NCBI GenBank assembly: GCA_964505385.1
Contig: CAZDIA010000034.1
Span: 1-31,263 of the forward strand
DNA from: SLJN01 sp964505385
Lineage (GTDB): Bacteria; Bacteroidota; Rhodothermia; Balneolales; Natronogracilivirgulaceae
DNA: 31,263 nt
Reading direction: 5' to 3'
The translations under genes and the position numbers were made by a program. The notes under the pieces are model-generated. The model ran no database searches. It had not been told where the DNA came from and saw only the letters and a list, made by a program, of their open reading frames with translations. Below are positions 1 through 6,815 of the stretch, piece by piece. Each line of letters begins with the position of its first letter. Within the stretch, counting starts at the first letter, position 1.

Positions 1-653
1 CATTGGTTGATGTAGAGTATTGGCAGATTTAGCTGTTGTGCATGGTGATACAACATTTGCCGTCTCAACTCCGGCTTATTTCGTGAAAACGGCGAAGCTG
101 ATATATTGATGATAACTTCAGCACCAAGCTCTTTCAATTTTTCGGTTGGATTCAGCTGGTATTCGTGATAATTGTATTCATTATGATTGTACCATATATC
201 CTCACAAATTGTGATGCCCAGCTCATAACCTCCGAAAGAGATGGTTTGAAATTCAGAATTCGGCTCAAAATAGCGATGTTCATCAAACACATCGTAGTTG
301 GGGAGAAGCGTTTTATGTATGTGCGCCAATTCCTTGCCGCCACCTGCAAGTATGGCAGAATTGCATAATCTTCTGGTTGATCCCTTTGGAGACGGTGTAA
401 TAGTACCAAACAGCAGCGCCACGTTCGTACCGGCAGTTGATGCGATCAGTCTGCTATTGGCTTGCTGCACTGCATCAATAAATGCTTCTCGTTCCAAAAG
501 ATCCATCGAAGGATATCCGCAGGTCACAAGCTCGGTAGTGATTATCAGATCCATGCCGGCAACATCTGCTTTTTGAACTTCAGCTTCTACACTATCAGCG
601 TTAGCCGGTACATCACCGATAACCGGATTAAACTGTGCAAGGCGTACCTTCAT
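1..653 (-). CDS. nadE: Glutamine-dependent NAD(+) synthetase, N-terminal part (partial)
   Basis: The gene starts at the ATG at 651-653 and runs off the left edge, leaving 217 readable residues. These form the nitrilase-like glutaminase domain that releases ammonia from glutamine for amidation of deamido-NAD, the last step of NAD synthesis. The nitrilase catalytic triad is visible: Glu41 in TELVTCGYP, Lys114 in HKTLLPNYDVFDE and Cys150 in ITICEDIW. The start MKVRLAQFNPVIGD is typical of this domain. The C-terminal synthetase domain should lie just outside the window. A stand-alone amidase is possible, but the KTLLPNYDVFDE stretch is characteristic of NadE. The upstream 200 bases separate it from a divergent acetyltransferase gene. 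No clear promoter was seen there. Confidence 0.93.
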   Translation of the reverse strand, partial: MKVRLAQFNPVIGDVPANADSVEAEVQKADVAGMDLIITTELVTCGYPSMDLLEREAFIDAVQQANSRLIASTAGTNVALLFGTITPSPKGSTRRLCNSAILAGGGKELAHIHKTLLPNYDVFDEHRYFEPNSEFQTISFGGYELGITICEDIWYNHNEYNYHEYQLNPTEKLKELGAEVIINISASPFSRNKPELRRQMLYHHAQQLNLPILYINQ

Positions 654-850
654 GCTTTTTCGGGAATTATAGAAAAATAGAATTAGTGGGAAATGAATTT
701 ATTAAACAATACCATAGAATTGTGAATGGTAACATAACGTTAAAATACTGTAATAGTGCTTCAACACATAACCTTACACTATACATTCAATTTACCTTAC
801 CGATTTTTTTTATTTTATTGTGATAGTGAATAACTCATAATATCGCCAAA

Positions 851-1348
851 TTGAATGAATCATCTGAAATAGAACGTGGCGCCAACGCCGAACTTCAAAA
901 TGGACTTGCAATTCATCGGCTTAATAAATCTGAGCTAAACTGGCTGGGTCCGGTCAATCAAAAAGTGTTCAAAGAGAAGCGCCTGATTAACAGCCTGAAT
1001 CATCGGGTTCTGATTGCACTTTTAGCCTGTGTGGATGACAAGCCCGTAGGTTTTAAAATTGGATATTCACTTAATGAAAAGGAATTTTACTCTGCAAAAG
1101 GTGGCGTGTTACCGGAATACCGCAGAATTGGAATAGCTACGAAATTACTACATCACATGCTGTATGAAGCCGGACGAAACCGCTTTACCAATTTTGTTTA
1201 CGATACATTTCCTGAAACATATCCCGGAATGTATCATCTTGGCTTAAGGGAGGGATTCGCTATTTCGTATACAAAATGGAATGTGCAATATGAGGATTAC
1301 CAGGTGAGACTTTGGAGACGGATTAAACCGGTGGATATTCATTCCTGA
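851..1348 (+). CDS. GNAT family N-acetyltransferase
   Basis: A protein of 165 residues with a GNAT fold. The acetyl-CoA-binding motif A is at about residues 85-102, with RRIGIA standing for the usual Q/R-x-x-G-x-G/A pyrophosphate loop. The following helix is TKLLHHMLYEAG. The acceptor substrate cannot be told from sequence. The reading frame opens after an in-frame stop at 827-829. It has no ATG before residue 106, so the start is probably the TTG at 851. An ATG at 855 lies in another frame and closes after five codons. There is no Shine-Dalgarno sequence. Its 3' end overlaps the end of the convergent Nudix gene by ten bases. It stands alone on its strand. Confidence 0.8.
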   Translation: MNESSEIERGANAELQNGLAIHRLNKSELNWLGPVNQKVFKEKRLINSLNHRVLIALLACVDDKPVGFKIGYSLNEKEFYSAKGGVLPEYRRIGIATKLLHHMLYEAGRNRFTNFVYDTFPETYPGMYHLGLREGFAISYTKWNVQYEDYQVRLWRRIKPVDIHS

Positions 1349-1818
1349 GGAATCATTATCGGTTTGGGATATGAATTCCGGGCTTCATTTGGAAAATGCC
1401 TTCGCAGATACTCCGGCACTACCGGATATTGATCAATTTCTCCCAGTGAAATAAATTTCAAATCTTTAAGCAGTTGGCGTTCTTCATTGTATTCAGGATC
1501 GCTACCGAGTTTGGCACTATAGGGATGTGATGCAAATACATCAAAATAAAACTCCACAGCGTGTATCCTACCCTGAATTACTTCATGTATATATCGCAAC
1601 GGACCCGGCGTTACTTGCAGACCGGTTTCTTCCCGCATTTCCCGTATTAGTCCCGCTGTTAAACTCTCACCAAATCCAATACCGCCACCCGGCGGAATCC
1701 AGATGTCCTCACCGGTTACGGGAGACTGCATTTTGACCATCAGCAAGGCGTTCTCATGCTGCAATAACCCGTTAGTTCTTACACGCACCCGCCCTTCATA
1801 CTGAGCTGCATCACTCAT
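1339..1818 (-). CDS. Nudix hydrolase
   Basis: A protein of 159 residues with a complete Nudix box at residues 45-67: Gly45, Glu51, then REMREETGL at 59-67, which supplies the metal-binding glutamates. Enzymes of this family hydrolyse a nucleoside diphosphate linked to another moiety; substrates include damaged or excess nucleotides, nucleotide sugars and dinucleotides. Its ATG overlaps the pyrG stop codon by four bases (ATGA type), so it is probably translated by coupling with CTP synthase. That suggests, but does not prove, a nucleotide-pool role. The substrate is unknown. The 3' end overlaps the convergent acetyltransferase gene by ten bases, leaving no room for a terminator between them. 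Confidence 0.92.
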   Translation of the reverse strand: MSDAAQYEGRVRVRTNGLLQHENALLMVKMQSPVTGEDIWIPPGGGIGFGESLTAGLIREMREETGLQVTPGPLRYIHEVIQGRIHAVEFYFDVFASHPYSAKLGSDPEYNEERQLLKDLKFISLGEIDQYPVVPEYLRRHFPNEARNSYPKPIMIPQE

Positions 1819-3470
1819 AATTCTTCAGCAATTTCCTCAGCCATATTTTTATCCAGCCCGTTAGTGATGGCATATTCAAGGGCGGCAGAAACGAAATTTA
1901 CAAACAAAGGATGAGGCTCATTGATAGAGCTTCGCAATTCAGGATGAAACTGTACGCCTACAAACCACGGATGTTCATGAAGTTCGATAATTTCCACAAG
2001 ATTGGTAGCCGGGTTCACACCTGTTATTTTAAGATTATTTTCTTTTAGTGTATCCAGATAGTGATTATTCAACTCATACCGATGGCGGTGGCGCTCCTGA
2101 ATCATTTCCTTACCATACACTTCCTCAACTTTGGATCCTGGTTCTATTTTGCATTCAAATGACCCGAGACGCATAGTACCACCTAAATCTATAATCTCCT
2201 TTTGTTCACTCATCAGGTCAATTATGGGCACCGGCGTTGAAGGCACGAACTCTGTGCTTCCCGCTTCCTTCAACCCGCAAACATTACGAGCAAATTCTAT
2301 AACAGCACACTGCATCCCGAGACATATCCCAAAAAACGGAATATTATTGGAGCGCGCATAATGAACCGCATGAACTTTTCCTTCAATGCCCCTGCCGCCA
2401 AATCCCGGGGCTACCAGAATTCCGCTCACGTCACTCAGTTGCGACTTCACATTTTCCGGAGTGAGGTCATCTGACTGAACCCAGGTTAGTTCAACCTTGC
2501 AATTGTTCATTGCGCCGGCGTGGATAAATGATTCCACGATAGAGATATATGCATCCTTGTGCTCAATATACTTTCCTACTAAGGCAATCCTGATGGATTT
2601 TGACGGGTTTTTCGCTGCATTAAGGAATTGCATCCAGCTCTCCAGGTCAGGCTCATCGCTGGCATCCAGCTTAAGTCGCTCAATTACGCGTCGATCAAGG
2701 TTTTCCTCACGCATCAGCAGCGGCACTTCATAGATAGAGTCGGCATTCATTGATGCGATCACATCCTCAATTTCCACGTTACAAAAAAGGGCAATTTTTC
2801 GACGGATTGATTGATCCAGTGGAACCTCAGCCCGGCATACCAGAATGTCAGGCTGCAACCCAAGTTCAAGAATAGTTTTAACTGAGTGTTGCGTAGGTTT
2901 GGTTTTTAATTCTCCTGCTGCCGACAGATATGGCACCAGAGTGAGATGTATAGAGAGTATATTATCCCGCCCAACATCATAGCGAAGCTGCCGTATCGCT
3001 TCGATGTATGGAAGGCCCTCGATATCACCAACTGTGCCTCCTACCTCAACAATAACGACATCGTATTCCCCGGTATCTCCAATTGAACGCACCCGGGATT
3101 TTATCTCATCGGTAATATGTGGAACCACCTGCACAGTCTGGCCAAGATAGGCGCCCTTGCGCTCTTTGGATATTACATCGTAATAAATCCGCCCGGTGGT
3201 CACATTATTTTTCTGACTGGTAGCAACATTCAGAAAACGTTCGTAATGGCCCAGATCCAAGTCGGTTTCGGCGCCGTCATTTGTGACATACACCTCACCA
3301 TGCTCATAGGGGTTCATCGTCCCCGGATCAACATTGATATAGGGGTCGAGTTTTTGGATGGTTACTCTAAGCCCCCGGGCAGCAATAAGTTTACCGAGTG
3401 AAGCGCAGATGATTCCTTTTCCTAATGAAGAAGTAACTCCACCCGTAACAATAATATATTTACAATTCAT
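1815..3470 (-). CDS. pyrG: CTP synthase (glutamine-hydrolysing)
   Basis: CTP synthase makes CTP from UTP, ATP and glutamine, the last step of pyrimidine nucleotide synthesis. The 551 residues match the usual length of about 545. The N-terminal synthetase domain has the P-loop-like TGGVTSSLGKGI at residues 9-20 and KLDPYINVDPGTMNPYEHGEV near 40-60. The C-terminal class I glutaminase domain has the nucleophile Cys383 in GICLGMQ and the His509/Glu511 pair in QFHPE. The start is an ATG with the canonical family N-terminus KYIIVTGGV. The gene precedes and overlaps the Nudix gene by four bases. The 118 bases upstream up to the phosphodiesterase stop are AT-rich and show no convincing promoter. Confidence 0.98.
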   Translation of the reverse strand: MNCKYIIVTGGVTSSLGKGIICASLGKLIAARGLRVTIQKLDPYINVDPGTMNPYEHGEVYVTNDGAETDLDLGHYERFLNVATSQKNNVTTGRIYYDVISKERKGAYLGQTVQVVPHITDEIKSRVRSIGDTGEYDVVIVEVGGTVGDIEGLPYIEAIRQLRYDVGRDNILSIHLTLVPYLSAAGELKTKPTQHSVKTILELGLQPDILVCRAEVPLDQSIRRKIALFCNVEIEDVIASMNADSIYEVPLLMREENLDRRVIERLKLDASDEPDLESWMQFLNAAKNPSKSIRIALVGKYIEHKDAYISIVESFIHAGAMNNCKVELTWVQSDDLTPENVKSQLSDVSGILVAPGFGGRGIEGKVHAVHYARSNNIPFFGICLGMQCAVIEFARNVCGLKEAGSTEFVPSTPVPIIDLMSEQKEIIDLGGTMRLGSFECKIEPGSKVEEVYGKEMIQERHRHRYELNNHYLDTLKENNLKITGVNPATNLVEIIELHEHPWFVGVQFHPELRSSINEPHPLFVNFVSAALEYAITNGLDKNMAEEIAEEL

Positions 3471-3588
3471 CTCTATTTTATTGAGAATGACCGGTTACGG
3501 TAAAATAGAACTTCTCATTAATGCATTCAACGAATAAAAATGTGATTTAAAAAATAATTTTGCCGCTTGCTTCAATGCTACACTTTAA

Positions 3589-4389
3589 TCACCGGTTATC
3601 CAGCAAAACATCCGGGCGATCACTAAATACTCCCGACACCCCGAGCTCCTTCATTTTTCGGTATGCTGAGAGTTCATTGACGGTATATACATTAACGGGG
3701 ATTCGCTGCTCGTCCAGGTTTTTTTGCCACTTTTGATTATGCTGCTTCCAGGAGCAATGAAAGAAATCCGCGTGCCTTTGGTTTACTATCTCAGATGGCG
3801 GGGTGTTTTTCCAGTAAAAGTGATGATACAGTATGGCAGTGGCAATAGATTGATTTTGCTGCTTTACAATAGGTGAAACCCGTGAGTTAAAACTTGAGAT
3901 AACCACCTGATCCTGCATTCCGAATCGGGTAACGGCTTCTACTACCGCTTTAACTCTGATTTGTAGTCGGGAGATATTTCGGTCTGCAAATTTTAATTCA
4001 AGATTTACAGGGATGGTATCACGGCAAACTTCAAGTACCTGATGCAGGGTTGGGATATGCACTCCGGAGTATTTGGGATGAAACCAGCTGCCAACATCAA
4101 TTTTTTGTAATTCGGACCACTTCAACTCCGATACATCAATTTTCCTTGAAGCCACCCGACTTAAGTCCGGATCATGTGCTATCAACAGCACATCATCGGC
4201 GGAGCTTTGTACATCAATCTCCACCATATCACAACCGAGGCGAATTGCAGCCTCTACCGAGACGATCGTATTTTCAGGATAGTAGGCACTTACTCCGCGA
4301 TGACCAATTATCAGAGGATAATCACTATCCAGGAACCTGCTGATTAATGCATTGCCCGCCATCACCTCATTGTTTAAATTTACCGGCAT
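3589..4389 (-). CDS. Glycerophosphodiester phosphodiesterase
   Basis: This enzyme cleaves glycerophosphodiesters from deacylated phospholipids to glycerol 3-phosphate and an alcohol. The GDPD signature is intact: IIGHRG with PENT shortly after, the metal ligands in MVEIDVQ, and the second catalytic histidine in IAHDPDLSR. The C-terminal VNVYTVNE and GVFSDRPDVLL blocks are also typical. The length, 266 residues from the ATG at 4387-4389, fits the cytoplasmic bacterial form, and no signal peptide is seen. A GTG at 4399-4401 would add four residues; I prefer the ATG. It follows the two small membrane-protein genes by 28 bases or more and may share their transcript. Confidence 0.93.
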   Translation of the reverse strand: MPVNLNNEVMAGNALISRFLDSDYPLIIGHRGVSAYYPENTIVSVEAAIRLGCDMVEIDVQSSADDVLLIAHDPDLSRVASRKIDVSELKWSELQKIDVGSWFHPKYSGVHIPTLHQVLEVCRDTIPVNLELKFADRNISRLQIRVKAVVEAVTRFGMQDQVVISSFNSRVSPIVKQQNQSIATAILYHHFYWKNTPPSEIVNQRHADFFHCSWKQHNQKWQKNLDEQRIPVNVYTVNELSAYRKMKELGVSGVFSDRPDVLLDNR

Positions 4390-4417
4390 CCTTTTTATCA
4401 CCGGAATTATTTCCGGT

Positions 4418-4735
4418 TTACCCCTGTCGCGATCTCACATATTCTTTTACCTCACCCAGCATCTTTTTCTGATAACCTACTGAAAGCATATTCAGTAAAA
4501 ACACAGCCAACAGAACATAAAATATGATATCGCTGAGCTGCGTGACATCAGCCAGAAACCAATAGGAAAAGAAAATCAGGGCAACAACATTGATAATCAT
4601 CAGTAAGTTAAACCGCCGGTCGCGCGCTTTGAGTAATTTTTGTTGATCTTCCTCATTAAGATCCGCAAAATTTTCACCGAGATGATATTTCAAAAAGGTT
4701 TCATACTTTTTGATCTGCTCTTCACTGAACTCCAT
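4418..4735 (-). CDS. Small two-helix membrane protein, unknown function
   Basis: I do not recognise a family. From the ATG at 4733-4735 it has 105 residues: an acidic, charged N-terminus of about 40 residues, two hydrophobic helices at about 43-60 and 68-86, and a short basic tail (KKMLGEVKEYVRSRQG). The frame stays open upstream to 4822, but that stretch overlaps the preceding gene by 80 bases and has no membrane or domain character, so the internal ATG seven bases after the upstream stop is the better start. It is probably co-transcribed with the 115-residue membrane protein before it and perhaps with the phosphodiesterase after it. Confidence 0.7.
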   Translation of the reverse strand: MEFSEEQIKKYETFLKYHLGENFADLNEEDQQKLLKARDRRFNLLMIINVVALIFFSYWFLADVTQLSDIIFYVLLAVFLLNMLSVGYQKKMLGEVKEYVRSRQG

Positions 4736-4742
4736 TAAGCTG

Positions 4743-5090
4743 TCAATTCTGTTCTTTAATAATCCGGTTGATAGAGTCGCTGGCCAGTTTTTCAACAGAG
4801 TTTCTCTGTTTGAATGTATCAAATAACTGGTAGATACCCATCATTGTTAATACACTGCCTAATATACTCATAATTGCTGCTGCCCCAAAAGGTATGATTA
4901 AACCAAGCAATGCCAGCACCACTACCGATAACCCGGTGATGATTTGCAGAAGTGATGAAATCAACGGCAACGGATGAACCGTTCTCAACCTGCGAAACCT
5001 GACCTCTTGATCCAACGACTCGCCAGCTGATGATTTACCGGTTTCGGGACTCAATATCTGCTTTTTATTGCCGAAGGTATCTCGTAGCAT
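4743..5090 (-). CDS. Small two-helix membrane protein, unknown function
   Basis: An unrecognised protein of 115 residues. A basic, polar N-terminus of about 38 residues precedes two hydrophobic helices at about 41-66 and 70-90, followed by a charged tail. It has no signal peptidase site, so it is probably an inner-membrane protein with both ends on one side. It starts 59 bases from the divergent rlmB-like gene. In that short spacer a symmetric TAAATTTA (5109-5116) could act as a -7-like element for either strand, but no matching -33 element supports it. The next gene, another two-helix protein, begins seven bases after its stop; the two may work together. Confidence 0.65.
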   Translation of the reverse strand: MLRDTFGNKKQILSPETGKSSAGESLDQEVRFRRLRTVHPLPLISSLLQIITGLSVVVLALLGLIIPFGAAAIMSILGSVLTMMGIYQLFDTFKQRNSVEKLASDSINRIIKEQN

Positions 5091-5149
5091 ATTACTTTTA
5101 TTTAATGCTAAATTTACACTATTAATTCATTTTACCAACCAATAATTCC

Positions 5150-5902
5150 ATGGAAAACGAAACCTATATTTACGGAAGAAATCCGGTTGATGAGCAATTA
5201 CATCATCGACCTGATCATGTAGTGAAACTATTCATCAGAGAAAATTTAATGGGAGCTAAAATAAACAAGCTCCTGCAAATTGCCCGTGAACACCGTATAC
5301 CTGTTCAACGTATTCCCGGCAAAAAACTTTATGATCTCGTCGGATCCGTTAACGATCAGGGAGTGGTGGCACAGATTAGTGCGGTTACTCACGTCGAACT
5401 CCAGGACTGGCTTGATCAGACAGATATTGCCACCAATCCGGCGGTGCTTCTGCTTGATGAAATTGAAGACCCCCAGAATTTCGGAGCTATTATTCGATCA
5501 GCCGTCGCTTCGGGCATTAGCGGTATTATCATCGGAAAACACCGGCAGGCACCGGTTAATCCGGCAGTTATAAAAACAGCAGCCGGAGCTATTCAGCATA
5601 TTCCCATTATTCGGGTTACTAACCTTAACCAGTCTTTGATCACGCTTAAAGATGCAGGTTTTTGGGTGATGGGGCTGGATCAAGAAGGGGACCAACCCTT
5701 CTGGAAAGCACGTTATGACATGCCGTTATGTTTTGTTTTGGGAGGTGAAGAGAAGGGAATTCGCAAAAAGACAAAAGAACATTGTGATTTTACCGTGCAC
5801 ATCCCCATGGCCGGACCTACAGAATCATTGAACGTTTCGGTTAGTTCAGCTTTACTATGCTATGAGCGTCTTCGCCGGTTAAAAAATTCAATCAACGGGT
5901 AA
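5150..5902 (+). CDS. rlmB: TrmH/SpoU family RNA 2'-O-ribose methyltransferase, RlmB-like
   Basis: A SPOUT-class methyltransferase that transfers methyl from S-adenosylmethionine to a ribose 2'-OH; the RlmB group acts on a guanosine of 23S rRNA. The 250 residues comprise an N-terminal substrate-binding L30e-like domain (about 1-80, opening with YIYGRNPVDEQL) and the C-terminal trefoil-knot domain. All three SpoU motifs are present: NFGAIIRSA with Asn110 and Arg116, VLGGEEKGI with Glu200/Glu201, and IPMAGPTESLNVSVSSALL with Asn228. The start is ATG. Assignment to RlmB rather than another TrmH-family target rests on overall form, not on a search. Its 3' end overlaps a convergent histidine-kinase-like gene by 15 bases. 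Confidence 0.9.
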   Translation: MENETYIYGRNPVDEQLHHRPDHVVKLFIRENLMGAKINKLLQIAREHRIPVQRIPGKKLYDLVGSVNDQGVVAQISAVTHVELQDWLDQTDIATNPAVLLLDEIEDPQNFGAIIRSAVASGISGIIIGKHRQAPVNPAVIKTAAGAIQHIPIIRVTNLNQSLITLKDAGFWVMGLDQEGDQPFWKARYDMPLCFVLGGEEKGIRKKTKEHCDFTVHIPMAGPTESLNVSVSSALLCYERLRRLKNSING

Positions 5903-6598
5903 AACAAAACTAAGGGACAATCCTCCCAGATCACTTTTATCCACTTTGGGTTCGGCATTCAGGTACTTCAGGGCAACACCGCAAAATTTCAACCCGTATC
6001 CGGCCGGTTTGATGATGCCCTCTTTTGGCACTTCATATTCCTCCCACGATTCACACCCGGTAAAACGATCATAAATAAAATCACGGGCATGTGAATAAGA
6101 ATCCTCCATTTTCACTTGCAGTTTGTCATCGCTTTTTAAGATTGTAAATTGAAGCGTATCATTGGGATCTGCAAAATTAACCAATAGATAAACCATATTC
6201 CGTATTACCTTCGACATGATATTTCCATCCGTGAATAGGGTATACCCTCCCCCGCTTCCTTCCCAGTTCTTTATAAGATTCAGGTTTTTGCGCTGGTGAT
6301 AGGACTTGAAATACGCGAGAGCCTCTTCAATCTCTCTATCAATGGTTACCGGGTTTTCCTGTGCACTGTATTCACCTTCAATAATTTGCTGTGAAATAAC
6401 CCATGCATCGAGAAGTTCAACCAGATTGGTAAGAGAAGCTTTAATATTGCCGCTGAATTCTGTAAGCTCAGAAACTTCCCCGCAGCCATCCTGCGCCTGC
6501 AACTCTTTCAGCGACTCATACAGCATTTCATTATACATCATGCTGTTACCCACCGGGTTTTTTATGTCATGAACTAACTGAGCTACAAATTTATTCAT
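5888..6598 (-). CDS. Sensorless histidine-kinase-like protein with degenerate ATPase boxes
   Basis: A protein of 236 residues made only of a phosphoacceptor helix pair and a kinase-like ATPase domain. The H-box HDIKNP places the histidine at residue 10, so there is no sensor, HAMP or membrane segment. An in-frame stop at 6608-6610 rules out a longer start. An N-box-like IRNMVYLLVNFA is at 132-143 and a G2-like GYGLKFCGVALKYL at 201-214. The DxGxG loop (G1) is missing and replaced by MEDSYSHARD near 164-173. Catalysis may therefore be weak or lost; a phosphotransfer, phosphatase or scaffold role is possible. The nearest response regulator is the stand-alone receiver at 9947, on the other strand. 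Confidence 0.75.
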   Translation of the reverse strand: MNKFVAQLVHDIKNPVGNSMMYNEMLYESLKELQAQDGCGEVSELTEFSGNIKASLTNLVELLDAWVISQQIIEGEYSAQENPVTIDREIEEALAYFKSYHQRKNLNLIKNWEGSGGGYTLFTDGNIMSKVIRNMVYLLVNFADPNDTLQFTILKSDDKLQVKMEDSYSHARDFIYDRFTGCESWEEYEVPKEGIIKPAGYGLKFCGVALKYLNAEPKVDKSDLGGLSLSFVLPVD

Positions 6599-6706
6599 CT
6601 TGAGACCTTATCTACTTGACTTATTAATCTGGTTGAAGTTTTAAAAAATCAGAACTGGGTAAATGTAATGTTTGTCAACTTCCCGGGCAATTCGATGTTG
6701 AGGTTC

Positions 6707-6740
6707 AGTGTGTCAGGCCTACAGGGTCGTAGTGTGTCAG
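6707..6740. repeat. 10-bp direct repeat AGTGTGTCAG in a GC-richer intergenic block
   Basis: AGTGTGTCAG occurs at 6707-6716 and again at 6731-6740, 24 bases apart. The surrounding 6690-6785 is clearly more GC-rich than the AT-rich spacers elsewhere in the window and contains no reading frame I can support. It lies just beyond the end of the DUF5916 gene. It may be the scar of a transferred segment or an uncharacterised intergenic element. Confidence 0.45.
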
Positions 6741-6795
6741 TATTAGCATGCAGGCACCGAGGAGCCGAGGCAACAAGGATGCGTCAATTTTGAAA

Positions 6796-6815
6796 AGGTG
6801 ACAGAAACTTCACCT
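6796..6815 (-). terminator. Possible weak terminator overlapping the stop codon
   Basis: Read on the minus strand, AGGTGA, an 8-base loop and TCACCT form a perfect 6-bp stem, followed by TTTTC. The first arm includes the TAG stop of the DUF5916 gene. The short T-run and modest stem make it a weak candidate. Confidence 0.35.

Noticed and set aside
4736..4822. Longer form of the 105-residue membrane protein (134 residues)
   Set aside because: It would overlap the preceding gene by 80 bases; an ATG seven bases after that gene's stop is available.
5109..5116. TAAATTTA as a shared bidirectional promoter between rlmB and the membrane-protein pair
   Set aside because: No TTTG at 19-20 bases on either strand; too weak to list as a feature.
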